A model generated the notes under the pieces. The model was not told the DNA's origin, ran no database searches, and worked only from the letters and a program-made list of their open reading frames with translations. 64,000 nt of DNA from Portulaca oleracea (Eukaryota > Streptophyta > Magnoliopsida > Caryophyllales > Portulacaceae), in assembly GCA_029582165.1 (NCBI GenBank), contig CM055871.1, positions 29,930,802-29,994,801 of the forward strand, given 5' to 3'. The translations under genes and the position numbers were made by a program. Below are positions 11,733 through 23,329 of this stretch, piece after piece (positions within the stretch are counted from its first letter, which is position 1; every line of letters begins with the position of its first letter).

Positions 11733-14700
11733 ATGGGGAATGTGATTGAATCATTTGCTTCCGGGTTTGCCAAAGCCCTTGGCAGTCTCTTCAATGGTCC
11801 TCTGGATCGCCTCTCTGGTAAATCCTGCAGGTAACGAACCCTGTTTTTACTTTTTATGTTAACAAATACATACATATCATCCATATCCACAATAACGGTT
11901 CCTCATAAGTGAATCATCTGACTACTGTTTCCATCCGAATATTTGCCTTTAATTTCTGCAGTTCCGTCTGTGAATCGACATGGGACTTCATTTGCTACAT
12001 TGAACATTTTTGTGCTGCAAATCTATTCAAGTTGGGACTCATTATCTTAGTTTTCTACGTTGGTCAGTCCTCCCTCCCTCTCATTAATTCTCATTCAATT
12101 TTTTTTTTTTATTTTCAATTCTAAGGCTCTGTTCTTTGGTTATGTTATTTTCAGATTTAAATAGATACATTAGGATAAATTGGGATAAGTTAGGATATGT
12201 TTTTTTTCGATAATTACGGCCAATGACCTAAATTTAATCATGCTACCTTAAGCACCAACCCAAAAAAAATGGGTATTACAAACTCAGAATCTTTCTACTA
12301 TCACATAACACAGAGAAATATGGCCCACTTACCACAACTAGTGGACCATATGTATAGAATAGGCCCACTACATGAATCACCCAATCAATTAAGCCCTAGA
12401 TTTCATCTCAGCCATTCATATTTCCTTGTTTCGGCCAGAATGCACCTTGTTCTGTTGCTCATCCCTTGTTGCTCCCTCCTTGCCTTTTCATTTCAAAGCT
12501 TCCACCATGTCAGTAATCCTCTTCAAAATGTAATCGTCACCAACAATTGAAATTCTACTGATGTTAGGTTAATGGAATCAACAATCTCCACCAATCTCAG
12601 TAATCTTCTCCAACATGTAACGAGCAGTTCCCATTGTAGTCCCTGCAGAAATTCCACCAGCAGAACTGACTGAATCAACAATGTTCATTCCAAAGGCTTT
12701 TTCAGCACCAATACCACTATAATACGGTCCCTGCACATTTTATCAAGATAACAAATGACTCCCTTTGCCTCCATTTGCATCACATTAAGGTGCCAATTTC
12801 TTTGTATAACTCAGACCCACTTTGAGACAAGCCAATTTCTTCCATGCCTTGCAATCACTCAAAGTCAACTTGCATCTCTTCTTTGTATGCTTTCTGTTGT
12901 TCTCAATTTGACTTTGAAATCTTGCAACCTCCATACACCCCCTTCAACCCAGCAAATATCCCTGAACCAACACCCAACAGTTTCTACAACCCATCCTACA
13001 ACCCTTGCCAGGCCTCATTTTGTGTGGATAGCCCTAACCTCCTCTCAAACTCTTCTCTTCCTCTCTTTATTATGATTTCTTCTCTTCCCCTTCCTTATTT
13101 CTCCAGCTCTCCCTCCTCTTTTCCCCTTTTTGCTTTTGTTGCCTTTCTCCCCATAGAACATGGGACTGACCTCAATTTCCTTGAGAAACTTAATACCAAT
13201 ATTTCTTCCTATTATTGTTTCCATCTTGTCAACCCTCCTCTGAAACTCCTCAGAACTCTCACCTCTCTGATTGACTTCCCCTTGGTTCTCATTTTGTGTT
13301 GCTTTCTTCATATTTTCACTCTCCTCAATACTAACTGAAACTAATTCCCCTTCTTCCAATGTGTCATGCTCAATCTCCTCATTATTGTGGTGACCTTTTC
13401 CAAAAAACTCATTGTTCTCATCACTACATCTCACCTCTTCCTCTTCGTGATTCTGTGACACCTCTTCCCTCACTAGTTCTCCCAAGGCATTAAATGAATT
13501 CTCCTTGGAAAATCGCATTTCTGTGATTATTGGCTCAACCAACACTTTAGTGTTTTCATGATTGCTGAGTTGTAATTGCTGTCTCTCTTGGGAATCAGCA
13601 CCCATTGGAACTGGGGTATCTTGATTACCTGCAACGTCTTCAAATTCTTTCTTCTCGGACTCACTGTTCCTCTTCTATCATGGTGCTTGGATCATGCTCG
13701 AGATTCTTGCTTTGTTCCTCATCCTCTTCGCTCTCATCTTGAATTGATAAAATCTTTTGAAGGTACGACCCTTTGGGTGAACATATGTGACAACTTCTTT
13801 GGACTTGCGGTATATGAACAATCACCAATTGTAAGCATCATCGACCTTCTATCCTCTCAAAACCTTGGTCAAGATTTGAACTCTCATATTTTCAAAGTGT
13901 TACTGTTCTTTGAACTTTGCCCAAGACATAACAACTTACCCCAATGTTGCACACATTGCTAAAAGTTCCCATTTCCATCCATGGGGAACACCATGTATAT
14001 CGATCCAGACTCTTCTATCTTCACATGACTCATACTTTGTCCACTTCACGATGTCCGAGAACCGGACTTCTAATTCTGGGGTCCTTGATTGCTTTTTCCA
14101 AATCTTCCTCCTTAGGCGGTGTTATAATAAATTTACGTCTTTGCTCATGTTTGTCACTCTTGAGATTGGGCCATAATTATGTATGATTGCCGAGGACAAG
14201 GATGCCAAATCTCTTGGTTGTGGACTAATGCAAACTAGGCTTCTTTGCAACCATTCCATGATACCTTCATTAATCTCACCCACGCATGGATCACCATGTC
14301 ACCTTGCATCTTGATTTTTCTTTCATCCTTAACGCCAATATTTGTTGCTTGCTTTGCACCCAAATATTTCTTCCCCTTTCCGTCCTCATGCCTCGTTTCT
14401 GCCTCGCAGGTTGGACTAATATTCTGTTCCCTCTTATAATCTTCCCATCCATCCTCTTCAAAGCCTCCTTCACAGCTTCTTTCTCCCAGAAATGTACGAA
14501 CCCAAATCTACCTTGTGATCCCCTTCTCCATGGTAAAATTACCTCCTTTACTCTCCCTATTTTTCCAAAAATTCCACGCAGACCAAATTTGTCTATCATT
14601 TCTGGTATGTTTCCCACAAAAACTGCGGATTCATTGTAGGTCTCACCTGTGTTTCCCTCCCTGCCTCTCCAGCTCCCCCTCTCTCTCTCTCTAGAACCCA

Positions 14701-15308
14701 TCAGTATTAACTCTTCCCTGTTAGGATAAGTTATCATGCTTTTTTGGGAAATTGTGTTTGTAGAGTGGATGTTTTTTTTGAAAGTTGTGTTAGGTTTGGA
14801 TCATGTGTACTAACAAGTGTTTCATTTTTGTAGCGTTACTATTTGTGTATCTGTCGTACAAGCTGCCCATTTTCCACTGCATTTGCCACACTCTATGCCA
14901 AGGATCAATTCAAGAGCATGTTTGGCAATATGCTTCTACATGTGGTGTAGGATTTGCCATTTCTTTTGTCACAAGCTGCTGAACCCCAAAAGAAGGCGGC
15001 ATAGGAGGATGAATCATAACCATGCCAGAGACATTGCAGACTCAAAAAGCTCAAGAAAACATGAAATTGATACAAGTAGAAGAATGGCATCTCATCGATG
15101 GAGGGAGCATAAGAGAAGCCACTTAAGGAGATGTCTAAAGCCACGAAATCATCAGATTCAAGTGGAGATAAGGAAGCACCCCAATCATAGAAGAGATTGT
15201 ATAGTTAGCAATGTAAGGGTTACTCAAACATCAATGTTTGCAAACAAGCGTAAGAAGCGTGGTCACAACAAAACTGCTGTCCATAAAAGCAAAAGGAAGT
15301 ACGTTTAG
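11733..15308 (+). CDS. conserved plant membrane protein, apparently frameshifted
   Basis: Proposed exons are 11733-11830, 11962-12062 and 14834-15308, with GT-AG junctions and matching phases. The N-terminus begins [20 protein letters not shown], followed by a Cys-rich segment ([17 protein letters not shown]) and a strongly hydrophobic stretch across the exon 2/3 junction that looks like one membrane span. The tail is very basic (Arg/Lys/His-rich, [10 protein letters not shown]). I recall similar uncharacterised plant proteins with this order, but no function is known to me. In exon 3 the hydrophobic frame runs to a TGA at 14980-14982. The Cys-rich and basic part lies in another frame, open to the TAG at 15306-15308. 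The two frames exchange at about 14890-14930, with no room for a normal intron. This is either a real frameshift (pseudogene or altered allele) or a sequence error. Intron 2 carries an antisense LINE. Confidence 0.55.
12198..14719 (-). mobile_element. BNR-like LINE relic, ORF1 region only, in intron
   Basis: Lies antisense within intron 2 of the membrane-protein gene. GTTAGGATA flanks both sides (12189-12197 and 14720-14728), a plausible 9-bp LINE target duplication. On the + strand a run of eight T's at about 12200-12207 marks the poly(A) end. The 5' end lies only 18 bases before an ATG, so the copy looks complete at its 5' end. It contains an RRM and a DUF4283-like stretch but no endonuclease or reverse transcriptase, although about 850 bases follow the last ORF1-like frame. 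LINEs with an RRM in ORF1 are known from beet (BNR family). An ORF1-only copy would be non-autonomous. Confidence 0.65.
13045..14701 (-). pseudogene. LINE ORF1 protein (RRM plus DUF4283-like), broken
   Basis: Read on the minus strand from ATG at 14701. The first frame stays open to 14291 and holds an RRM: RNP-2-like AVFVGNIP and RNP-1-like GRFGFVHF, preceded by an Arg/Glu/Gly-rich leader. Further along, in other frames, are DUF4283-like blocks ([15 protein letters not shown], then a segment like WGKLLCL), interrupted by stops. The last long frame (13605-13045) encodes an acidic region followed by a Lys/Arg-rich tail. This order fits a plant LINE ORF1 nucleic-acid-binding protein. At least two frame changes plus stops make it a pseudogene. 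Confidence 0.6.
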
Positions 15309-15847
15309 CATTGCTGTTTTGACCTCAAGCATTTTATCTCAATTATCTACATAGTAGAACTTATTCTAAATAGGCCTGTTTGGATGCACTATATTACTAC
15401 TCCTAGTGAAATGAAACTTGATTTGGCAAGACGAAAGAAGAGTCACACGATAGAAATAAAATCAGATGATATCCAATAAATCAGGAATCGAAACTAAAAC
15501 TTATTTATCCATGATCATCTATCTAGAAGAACAATTTCGAGGTAGGAAAACAATAGTAATAGTACTGAATAACCATTTACTGTAAAATTCTTTTTATCAA
15601 AATTTACCAAAATTTACCGAAATTTACAAAATATTACCAAGGTTAAAAAACAAATTTTTTTTACTTTTGATATATTAGTGACAATTTACCAAACGTTACC
15701 AAAAATTACCAAAATTTAACTTTTATCAAACTTATTTTTACCCATGAATTTGACAGGCTTTCAAGTGCCATGTGCAACAGTGGCTGATTCAAAAAATTTC
15801 AAGGGATCCTGTACGAGGATTAGGCATCAGATAGTTGGGGCTCCCTT

Positions 15848-15888
<41 letters not shown>

Positions 15889-16127
15889 CACCTTATAATC
15901 TCAGTACCTTAGAGAGGTTTTTTCTTTTCCCTTTTTTTTCAATAAGGTCCTTGGACACCATAATCACCAAAGTATATCTCTGAATAGCCCTAAAAATGGC
16001 AATCTATGCATCCAAACTGCTACGTACTTGGGGCTGGAATCCTTTTTCTTTCAAAAAAAAAATTGGACTGTTTTCTACCATAGTGCATCTACGATATGGA
16101 GAAAACCCACGCCCAATATCAATGCAG
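15309..16127. repeat. spacer with MITE remnants and (AT)n
   Basis: Contains, at about 15595-15760, a degraded copy of the ACCAAAATTTACC element seen at 1212-1438, ending CCCATGAATTTGACAGGC. A perfect AT dinucleotide run occupies about 15850-15885. The strings GCCTGTTTGGATGCA near 15374 and its inverted partner TGCATCCAAACTGC near 16008 may be the ends of an older transposon into which the other repeat was inserted, but no TSD is evident. No gene is seen. Confidence 0.45.
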
Positions 16128-16132
16128 CATAA

Positions 16133-16707
16133 TGTTAGGATAATCAAGGCATTGTTAGTAGACAAATAATAATAATAAAAAAAAATAAATAAAGATTCAA
16201 CACAAGAAATTAATGTGGAAAAACCCGAACCGTAAAATAATTACCAACGATGCACTATCAGAGGATTACAACAATATTTCAGAGATTCACAGACAACCTC
16301 CACAATGCCTTCCTAGAGTTACAACTTAAAAACTTCATATGAAACACTCAAAATTGCACACCATAAAACCTAAATCTAATGCTATATTTATAGTTAAGAC
16401 TTAAGACTATAATATAATATTAGAATTAATAATAATATTAACCTCCCAAAAACCATATGTTTCCTAATAATAATTTGATACTATATTCCAAGGTAATATT
16501 ATATTCACATTGTCATCTTCATATGATTGCATCATCACAATCTTGTGACAATAAAATATTTTTCACTTTATGTAATATCTTTTTTTTAATGAACACAATC
16601 TAAGAAAAATATTTAATATGATATGAAACTTGCCCATTATATAATTTTAACTTTCCAAAATTCATCCCACTAAAATAACAATTTAGCTCCACACAATTAA
16701 CCCAGCA
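16133..16707 (-). mobile_element. solo LTR, copia type, copy 1
   Basis: A 575-bp segment with TG..CA ends on the + strand (TGTTAGGATAATC to TTAACCCAGCA), flanked by a perfect 5-bp repeat CATAA (16128-16132 and 16708-16712). Read on the minus strand it has a CTATAAATATAG TATA-like box followed by an R/U5-like stretch containing AATCCTCTGATAGTGCATCG and ending CCTAACA, so the LTR is oriented minus. No internal domain is present, so it is a solo LTR left by LTR-LTR recombination. The 30440-30939 segment is a second member. Confidence 0.85.
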
Positions 16708-16712
16708 CATAA

Positions 16713-17567
16713 AAAAAACACTAAAATAGGGGACTACAATAAAATCAACCGATCAATTTAGCACAGAAGCCTTTAATTCAAGAGATGTAGACGATGTTCG
16801 GTGGTAAAAGACGAGATCTCAACTTATTTTTGATAGGTGAGATACGTGGATTGTGACTATAAAGCATGAATGGCAAATGAGATGGGCAATTTTTAGTATA
16901 AGACAAACTCTTTATAAGATGACTTTTTTAATACTTTACTATGATTAATAAGTGATATTAGAATAACGTTTTAATATGAATATGACTAATAATTTATCAA
17001 ACGGTTACTTTTATTAGAGTCAGTCTAATTAAATTATTAGTCATCCCTTTATTCTTGAATAGACACCACAAAATTAAACGCTTCACGATAAATTTATTGC
17101 AAGATGGTCTTACAAAAGCATTACTGGAGCAGAATAATGCACTGGCAGCATAGCACATGTACGAACCTAGGAACGTGAGGCACCATTTGATAATTAAGAA
17201 TTTTGGTTTAACACCTTGTACGAAATTCGATGATCATGTATTTAAAAGTTAAAACAATGAGGATTTGATCATGATGACGCATGCGTGCAATCATCAAGTT
17301 GTAGTTGGTCAATTGATGGCTGTATTGTGGTGTACATCATCCATGATTCATCCCAAAATGTCCCCTCATTACTACGCTCTCCAACCATGATTTCTTTCCA
17401 TTTATAATTTATATTAGATTACCTATTTCCTCCATCTATTTGACCCCCATTTTCTATTTTATTGACACCAATAAAATAAAAAAGATCTTCTAGAATCATA
17501 TCAGACAGATCATATCCCACGGACAAACCCAACCGAAATTCCATTTTCTGTCACTTTCTTCCCCTTC
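16713..17567. other. spacer upstream of pirin gene
   Basis: AT-rich. Around 16940-17010 it contains a short sequence (TTTTAATATGAATATGACTA and flanks) that recurs with changes in a pirin intron near 18620. Otherwise I see nothing recognisable until the core promoter of the pirin gene. Confidence 0.4.
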
Positions 17568-17577
17568 TATATATAAA
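17568..17577 (+). promoter_or_regulatory. TATA box of pirin-like gene
   Basis: The run TATATATAAA lies in a C/T-rich context about 30 bases before a likely transcription start near 17600, and 160 bases before the chosen ATG at 17739. Position and context fit a plant core promoter. This is a prediction from sequence only. Confidence 0.6.
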
Positions 17578-17738
17578 CCAACATCTTGGGGAAAACAGAA
17601 GCAACGCAAAATTCAAAGCTAATTCTCAAAAGCATCGAGAGTATTTGCCATAAACCCATAGAAATACTGTTTGATCGTGTTGAAAGACAGAGCCTTTTGG
17701 TGCACAAAGAGGTTTACCACTTGATCAAGATTGAAAGC

Positions 17739-20143
17739 ATGTCTGGGTCACATCCAAAATGTGCGTTTAACAACCCAAGGCTGGTGGTTAGCAAGGTTTT
17801 AGCCGAAGCCCAGCGTGAAGGCCAAGGTGCCACCGTTAGGCGTAGCATTGGCAGGTTTGTTTTTCGTTTCACATTTCTTATTCATGTCGGAACTAATTAA
17901 ACCTTAATCTAAGTAATTTTGGGATGAATAAGAGATGTATTGCAGCTTTTTTAATATTAGTTTTAACCTTCGCTCAAATATGAGAATAAAAAGAAAAACA
18001 TTACACGATCTTTTGGTCAGAAAATAAATAGTCCTATAAATGCAAATAACCCTGAAAAAAAGTCAATGATGTTTAAATTGTTTTGCTCCTCTTTTTTTTC
18101 ATTGTGGAATCCGTGGGATAAAGAAGGCAGTTGTTCATTCGGAATTGAAATGGGTTCCTTGATTTGCAGGCCTGAATTGAGGAATTTGGATCCTTTTCTT
18201 ATGTTGGATGAATTTGAAGGTAAGCAAACAAACAATTAAAGAAAAATCCAATTTTATTTCTCTTAATTATTAATCTGAGAATTCTGGATTAAGTTTTGCG
18301 GCATTGTTTGGATTTGGATTTGTTGCAGTGTCTCCCCCAGCAGGCTTTCCTGATCATCCGCACAGAGGTTCTTACTCTTAACGCAATTCTTGCCAATGAT
18401 TTTGAGATTTGACTTTAATATTTTCATCTGTCAACGCTCTACCTATGTTTTGACTTTTGACTTTTGTCGTCTTCTTTTCTTTCCCATTAGGATTTGAAAC
18501 AGTCACATACATGTTGGAGGTAGGCCGTTTGTGTTTTGTGTCACATGTTCACACTTCTCTTCTATCTATTTGTCCAACTATATTTCACTATTTTAGTATA
18601 AAAGTACCTCTATATTAGAATAATTTTTTAATATGAATATAACTAATAATTTATTAAGAAAATTTTATTATTAAGAATGTTCAAACAATTTATGGTAAGA
18701 CGGGTACATGGTTACTTCCAAATTTCAGCAAATACAGTCAAAAGGAGGATTACTGAATATTGATTTCGTTCTCTAATTCAATTGTATATAACATGACACG
18801 TTTTTTTTTACCAAATAAGTTGAAATTCTAAATTAATGTTTTGTTATATGGGTTTGAGCAGGGGGCTTTTACTCACCAAGATTTTGGTGGGCATAAGGGT
18901 ACCATAAGGACTGGAGATGTTCAGGTACAATTTTAATTTAATTTTTAATGATATGGTTTACGTAATCCACTGAGGAATAATTAAGATGGGAAACTAAATC
19001 ATGGATTATAAGAGCTGGAGTTAATGGTTGTTGTGATGGGTATGCAGTGGATGACAGCAGGAAGAGGAATAATCCATTCAGAAATGCCTGCTACGGAAGG
19101 AGTCAACAAGGGTTTACAACTCTGGATCAATTTATCATCTAAAGATAAAATGTAAGCAAAGTATTTCCTTATTTGCATAATCCCTTCATTGACACTTGGT
19201 AAATAACTACATTTTTTTTTTTTTGTTTTTGGGTGGATAGCATGTGATGTGGTAGTGTAGCTTGTAAAGTTTACTACTGAATAACTACTTTTGAGGAAAT
19301 GGCATAAAAGAATAGTAAAAAATGTTGTATGGAGATGGAGTGAACAATTTACAAAACATGGAGTCAATGGGTTGTGTTCATTAAAAAAAGAAACGGAGTC
19401 AATGGGATGTGTTCTTGTTCTCAACTGTCAAAATATGTGTGGACACTTTCAGCCGCAAACAAGTTTTCAGATTTTGTTTTTTAAAATAATTCTCTTTACA
19501 GGTGGATTCAAATTAAGAATAAATTATAAAAGCTCTTTTAACACGTGATAAAGTATTAAAATTTATAAGAGTTGACCACAATGGGCCTTAGACATTTTTT
19601 TTATTGGACTCTATTATGAACAAAATAAATATTTTGTATTTCAAAAATATGTGTAGGATAGAGCCAAGATATCAAGACATGCCAAGGGAAGACATAGCGA
19701 AGGCAGAGGAAGACGGGGTAGAGGTGAAAGTGATAGCTGGGGAAGCACTGGGTGTGCGGTCACCCGTGTACACCAGGACTCCAACCATGTACTTAGACTT
19801 CACTCTACAACCTGGTGCATATATATCGCAGCCAATTCCCGAGTCGTATAACTCATTCGTGTACATTGTCCAAGGCGAAGGCGTTTTTGGGATGCTGAAA
19901 TCGGGTCCAGTCTCGGCTCATCACTGCCTAGTTTTGGGCCCTGGGGATGGCCTCATGGTTTGGAACAAATCATCAAGCGTCCTGAGATTCGTTCTCGTTG
20001 GAGGCCAACCGTTGAACGAACCAATCGTTCAGTATGGCCCTTTTGTGATGAATACACAAGCTGAGATTGAGAAAACATTTGAAGACTACAAATTGTCTAA
20101 GAATGGCTTTGAAAAGGCCCACCACTGGAGTTCTCACCAATAG
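17739..20143 (+). CDS. PRN: pirin-like protein
   Basis: Seven exons splice in frame: 17739-17854, 18170-18219, 18329-18367, 18491-18519, 18862-18924, 19048-19151 and 19657-20143. The total is 888 nt, or 295 residues plus stop. The frame is open upstream of 17739 but has no earlier ATG, so this start (MSGSHPKC) is the best one. It encodes a bicupin of the pirin family. The N-terminal cupin carries FPDHPHRGFETVTYMLEG and RGIIHSEMP. His65, His67, His109 and Glu111 match the four metal ligands of human pirin, so metal binding looks intact. The C-terminal cupin lies at about residues 170-265 (YIVQGEGVFG, LGPGDGL). Arabidopsis pirins act in nucleus and cytosol; PRN1 binds the G-protein alpha subunit and PRN2 stabilises a cysteine protease. 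Which paralogue this is cannot be settled here. No lesion is seen. Confidence 0.94.
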
Positions 20144-20949
20144 ATTCATGTTATGCGGTTCTTCATTTCCCCCCTTTCTTAATTAAATTGTGCATGACTA
20201 AGCAAGTTTCGATTAATTATATTAATGTTGCATCTGGTAAGTAATTAGTGACATAAATTTCGGTTTACTGATAATTTAGCACTAAGGTTTCAACATTTTA
20301 CCCAAAGGTCGGATACATTTTTCTTTTGCTGGGTTTGAGGTGACAATCCTACGAGTTTGGCTGATTTGTACCAAAAGTTATGGAAAGACAAAATTACTTC
20401 TTTTTCTATAGAATTTTCCCTTTAAGGCCAATTTTTTCCTCAATCCCTCTCGATTCTCTGTCTCCCCACTTTCTAACCTCTTTCAGGTTAATTACATACT
20501 TGCATAAATTTGATGAAAAAGTTTTTGCAATAAAGCTTCTAGTACCATGCAATACAAATAATTGAAATACAGAGTTATGAAAACAAGTGTGCAATAGAAT
20601 AAAGAAATACTTGTAGCATACCATTGTGTTATATCTTGCAAAAACTGATGATGATAACTAGTGTATAGTCGTCAAGGAAGGCAGATAAAGCTGGTGCAAC
20701 CTGTGGGCCAATGTACCTCAAGGAGAAGCCTAGCCCATAGTTCTCAACCAAATCGCACGACAAGCCCAAACAAATTCGCTTTCAATCAAAACAAGTTGTT
20801 GGACCTACTCGTGAATCTCTCACTTCTCTCAAACAAAAACCACACCTTCAAATGTTCAACAAATACAAGTGAATTTAAACAGATTGGGGAAACTAATTTG
20901 TCAGCAATGAGGACCCATTTAAGATTCAGTCAATTAGAACAAATTTGGG
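20144..20949. other. pirin 3' UTR and spacer
   Basis: Immediately after the stop is a probable 3' UTR. The rest is AT-rich with no supported gene. A 122-codon frame at 20661-21029 is low in complexity (Asn/Gln/Lys-rich) and looks non-coding. Confidence 0.35.
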
Positions 20950-22260
20950 AAATTAAATTTGAACAAATTTCAAAAATTTGGGATCCTAAAATTACTCAAA
21001 ACTATCAAAACTTACCAAAATTTATCTAAATATACCATTTTTTATGGTGTAGCACATTAAGGTCAATCCTACGGGGATTCAATTAGCAACGCATTTAACT
21101 AGCTTTTTATGTGATTGCTAAGCTAACATGTTAAGATTTTTTGAAAAGCTTTTAGAAACTAAAAAGAACTAATAAAGCAGGGAAATGTATCTAAGATTCG
21201 ATCAAGGGAGAAAAACTTCTAGGAAATTGCTTTCCTAACAACGAGTTTGATCATCACAACCTAGTTCACACAATCATTCATTCAAGTCGAATCAAGAACC
21301 GATAACCATATGAATTTTACTGCTCTTTCGATGCTAATAGAATTAGCTCAATTAACCTAAATTACAACTTTCGTATGCTTTTCAAGTTAATCAAAGTTGA
21401 AGGTCACAGATTATCCGGTTATCAAAGTGACTCCCTAGTTTGCGATTCTTTCTCAAATTTCACAAAACTAGGCAGAAATGTTAGTAGCAGATTATCCTAA
21501 TTGTCCTTTCAGTACTTCTTAGGTTAATCTCAAATCAGAAGTATTCGAGCGCTCAAATAACATCCATGAACATGAAGAACACAACCTTCTATTGATTCAA
21601 AACAAGAACTCATGCACAAATTAAGAACATTCAATCAAACTACAGTGTTTCGAGTTGCAAAACCCAAGAATTCAAGAAATCTACTCACTCATATTCAATG
21701 AAAACATGAAGCAAGTTCCAATCATCATACTTGAATCTCAAAACAAGAAGGAATACGAAAAGAAAGAACAAACTACGAAGAATACGTCCCGATTGAGCCT
21801 TTCGATACCCGGGTGGAACTTTCTCCGTGAAAGTCGCTACTTTCTTCTCGAATCTTGATCCTTGCCTCTCCTGACTCGATTCGATCTTGAATCTTGATGG
21901 AGTAGAAGAAGAGTAGGATTGAAGTATTGCAACATTCTTTCTCTCTTGACGGCCAAAGAACGAAGGAATGAATGATCAATGCCCTTGGAAAACTGTCACT
22001 TTCTTCTTTTTATCACGCGAAACAAATCAGCGCACGTGAGCGCGAACTGCCACAGACCGTGGGGCTCACCACGGTCAGACCGTGGTGGCCACTGGTCGTG
22101 CAAGTTGTGGTCCGTTTCCTCTCAAATTCATGCCACGGTATGATCTTCAGCAAGGGAGGCCCGTGGTGTACCCGTTCTTGCCAAAACCTGAGGAAATATG
22201 GTGTTTTGGCCCTAAAACCTACAAATTTGCATCACAAACAACAACACCAAGTGTATTAGG
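20950..22260. repeat. probable gypsy-type LTR-derived sequence
   Basis: A long non-coding stretch of uniform composition. Phrases such as CCTACGGGGATTCAATTAG, CTTTCGATGCTAATAG and GATTATCCGGTTATC are of the kind I associate with plant Ty3/gypsy LTRs and spacers. The right part (about 22040-22170) contains repeated and inverted copies of ACCGTGG/CCACGGT. I could not find paired LTR ends or a TSD, so the limits are approximate and the assignment is tentative. Confidence 0.3.
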
Positions 22261-22339
22261 GAGATTGGGATATAAATCAAGATTTACAGTTAAAGTTATC
22301 CCTAATTCGCTATCGAAATCCCCCAAAAACATATTCATG

Positions 22340-23325
22340 AAAAGCACTTATTACCTGGAGGTCTCTTCAGACTTTGAGCATTCAAAAGAGTGATGCCCGA
22401 TTTGACCACACCTATTACAGAAAATGAACATATTTTCTTACTGAAAATCCACCCAGAACGTGTGCCCTTGTTCATCCCTTGCATACACCTTACTACAAGA
22501 TGTTTTACAAGATTCACCCTAACAAGCACTCTTATATTGTTTTGGGTGTAGTCCACTAACCCATGGATGCCAACATCAACGACATCACCAACCATCCTTC
22601 CCAACTTTATCACAACATTAGGCCATCTATACCTAAACGGTAGGCCTTCAAGTTAGACCCATATACAGGTAGTCTAAAACCTCACATCTGCCGGAACTAT
22701 ATCTGAGGTGATTTTCTTGAGCACAAAGATCAAATCATCAAAATTTACAATACTTTGAACCGGCATAGCAGGAAGTCTTATGTGTGTCTTAACCAAAATG
22801 AGTACTTTCTGCGACCCACTCTTCTTACTTCACTCCCCTCTTGTTACTCCAGTTAGCATCGACTAGTCTCTATAGAGCATCCTCTTCCCATTCTCTATCA
22901 TCTGTGACATACCTAATGAAGGTATCGTCAAACCTTATTTCCGCTGACAGCGGAGTTGAGCTCAATTCGAGTCGTGCTCCCTTTCTCGGAAGGAGAAGGA
23001 GCCTAGATTCATTTGGCAAGTTGTGGTCACCCTCCATTTTGGTATGAGTTTCCACATGTCGGTGCTTACACACTCTTTTAGGGTTACACACATACTGGGA
23101 AGTTGAATTCTCGAAACGGAAATCTCCTTGTTTAAAACTCTTTGAACTTTTGAAAGGAGGCACCCAATTATAGTGGGGAGTTGAAAAGTTGTTTTGTCTT
23201 CTCCCCTGTTGACTCCTTTTAAAAGGTTGAATATATAAGGGTACATTCGTCTTTCTAGTATTACGGACCCCACACTTTCCCCCTAAGTTACCATTAAAGA
23301 TAGCCCTCAAACTGCAAGAAACCAC
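22340..23325 (-). pseudogene. LINE ORF1-like remnant (DUF4283 and zinc knuckle)
   Basis: Read on the minus strand, an upstream frame (23325-22870) is basic, then acidic, and ends near a WEEDAL string. Broken frames follow that resemble the DUF4283 N-terminal domain of plant LINE ORF1. Near 22430-22380 a CCHC zinc knuckle appears as CNRCGQIGHHSFEC (C-X2-C-X4-H-X4-C). The order DUF4283 then CCHC is characteristic of L1-type LINE ORF1 in plants. Several frame changes and stops lie between the blocks. No reverse transcriptase follows, so this is an incomplete, dead copy. Confidence 0.5.
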
Positions 23326-23329
23326 CTAA

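Noticed and set aside
12755..14639. Several open frames on the + strand (up to 164 codons)
   Set aside because: They are reverse-strand shadows of the antisense LINE ORF1. The minus strand has the recognisable RRM.
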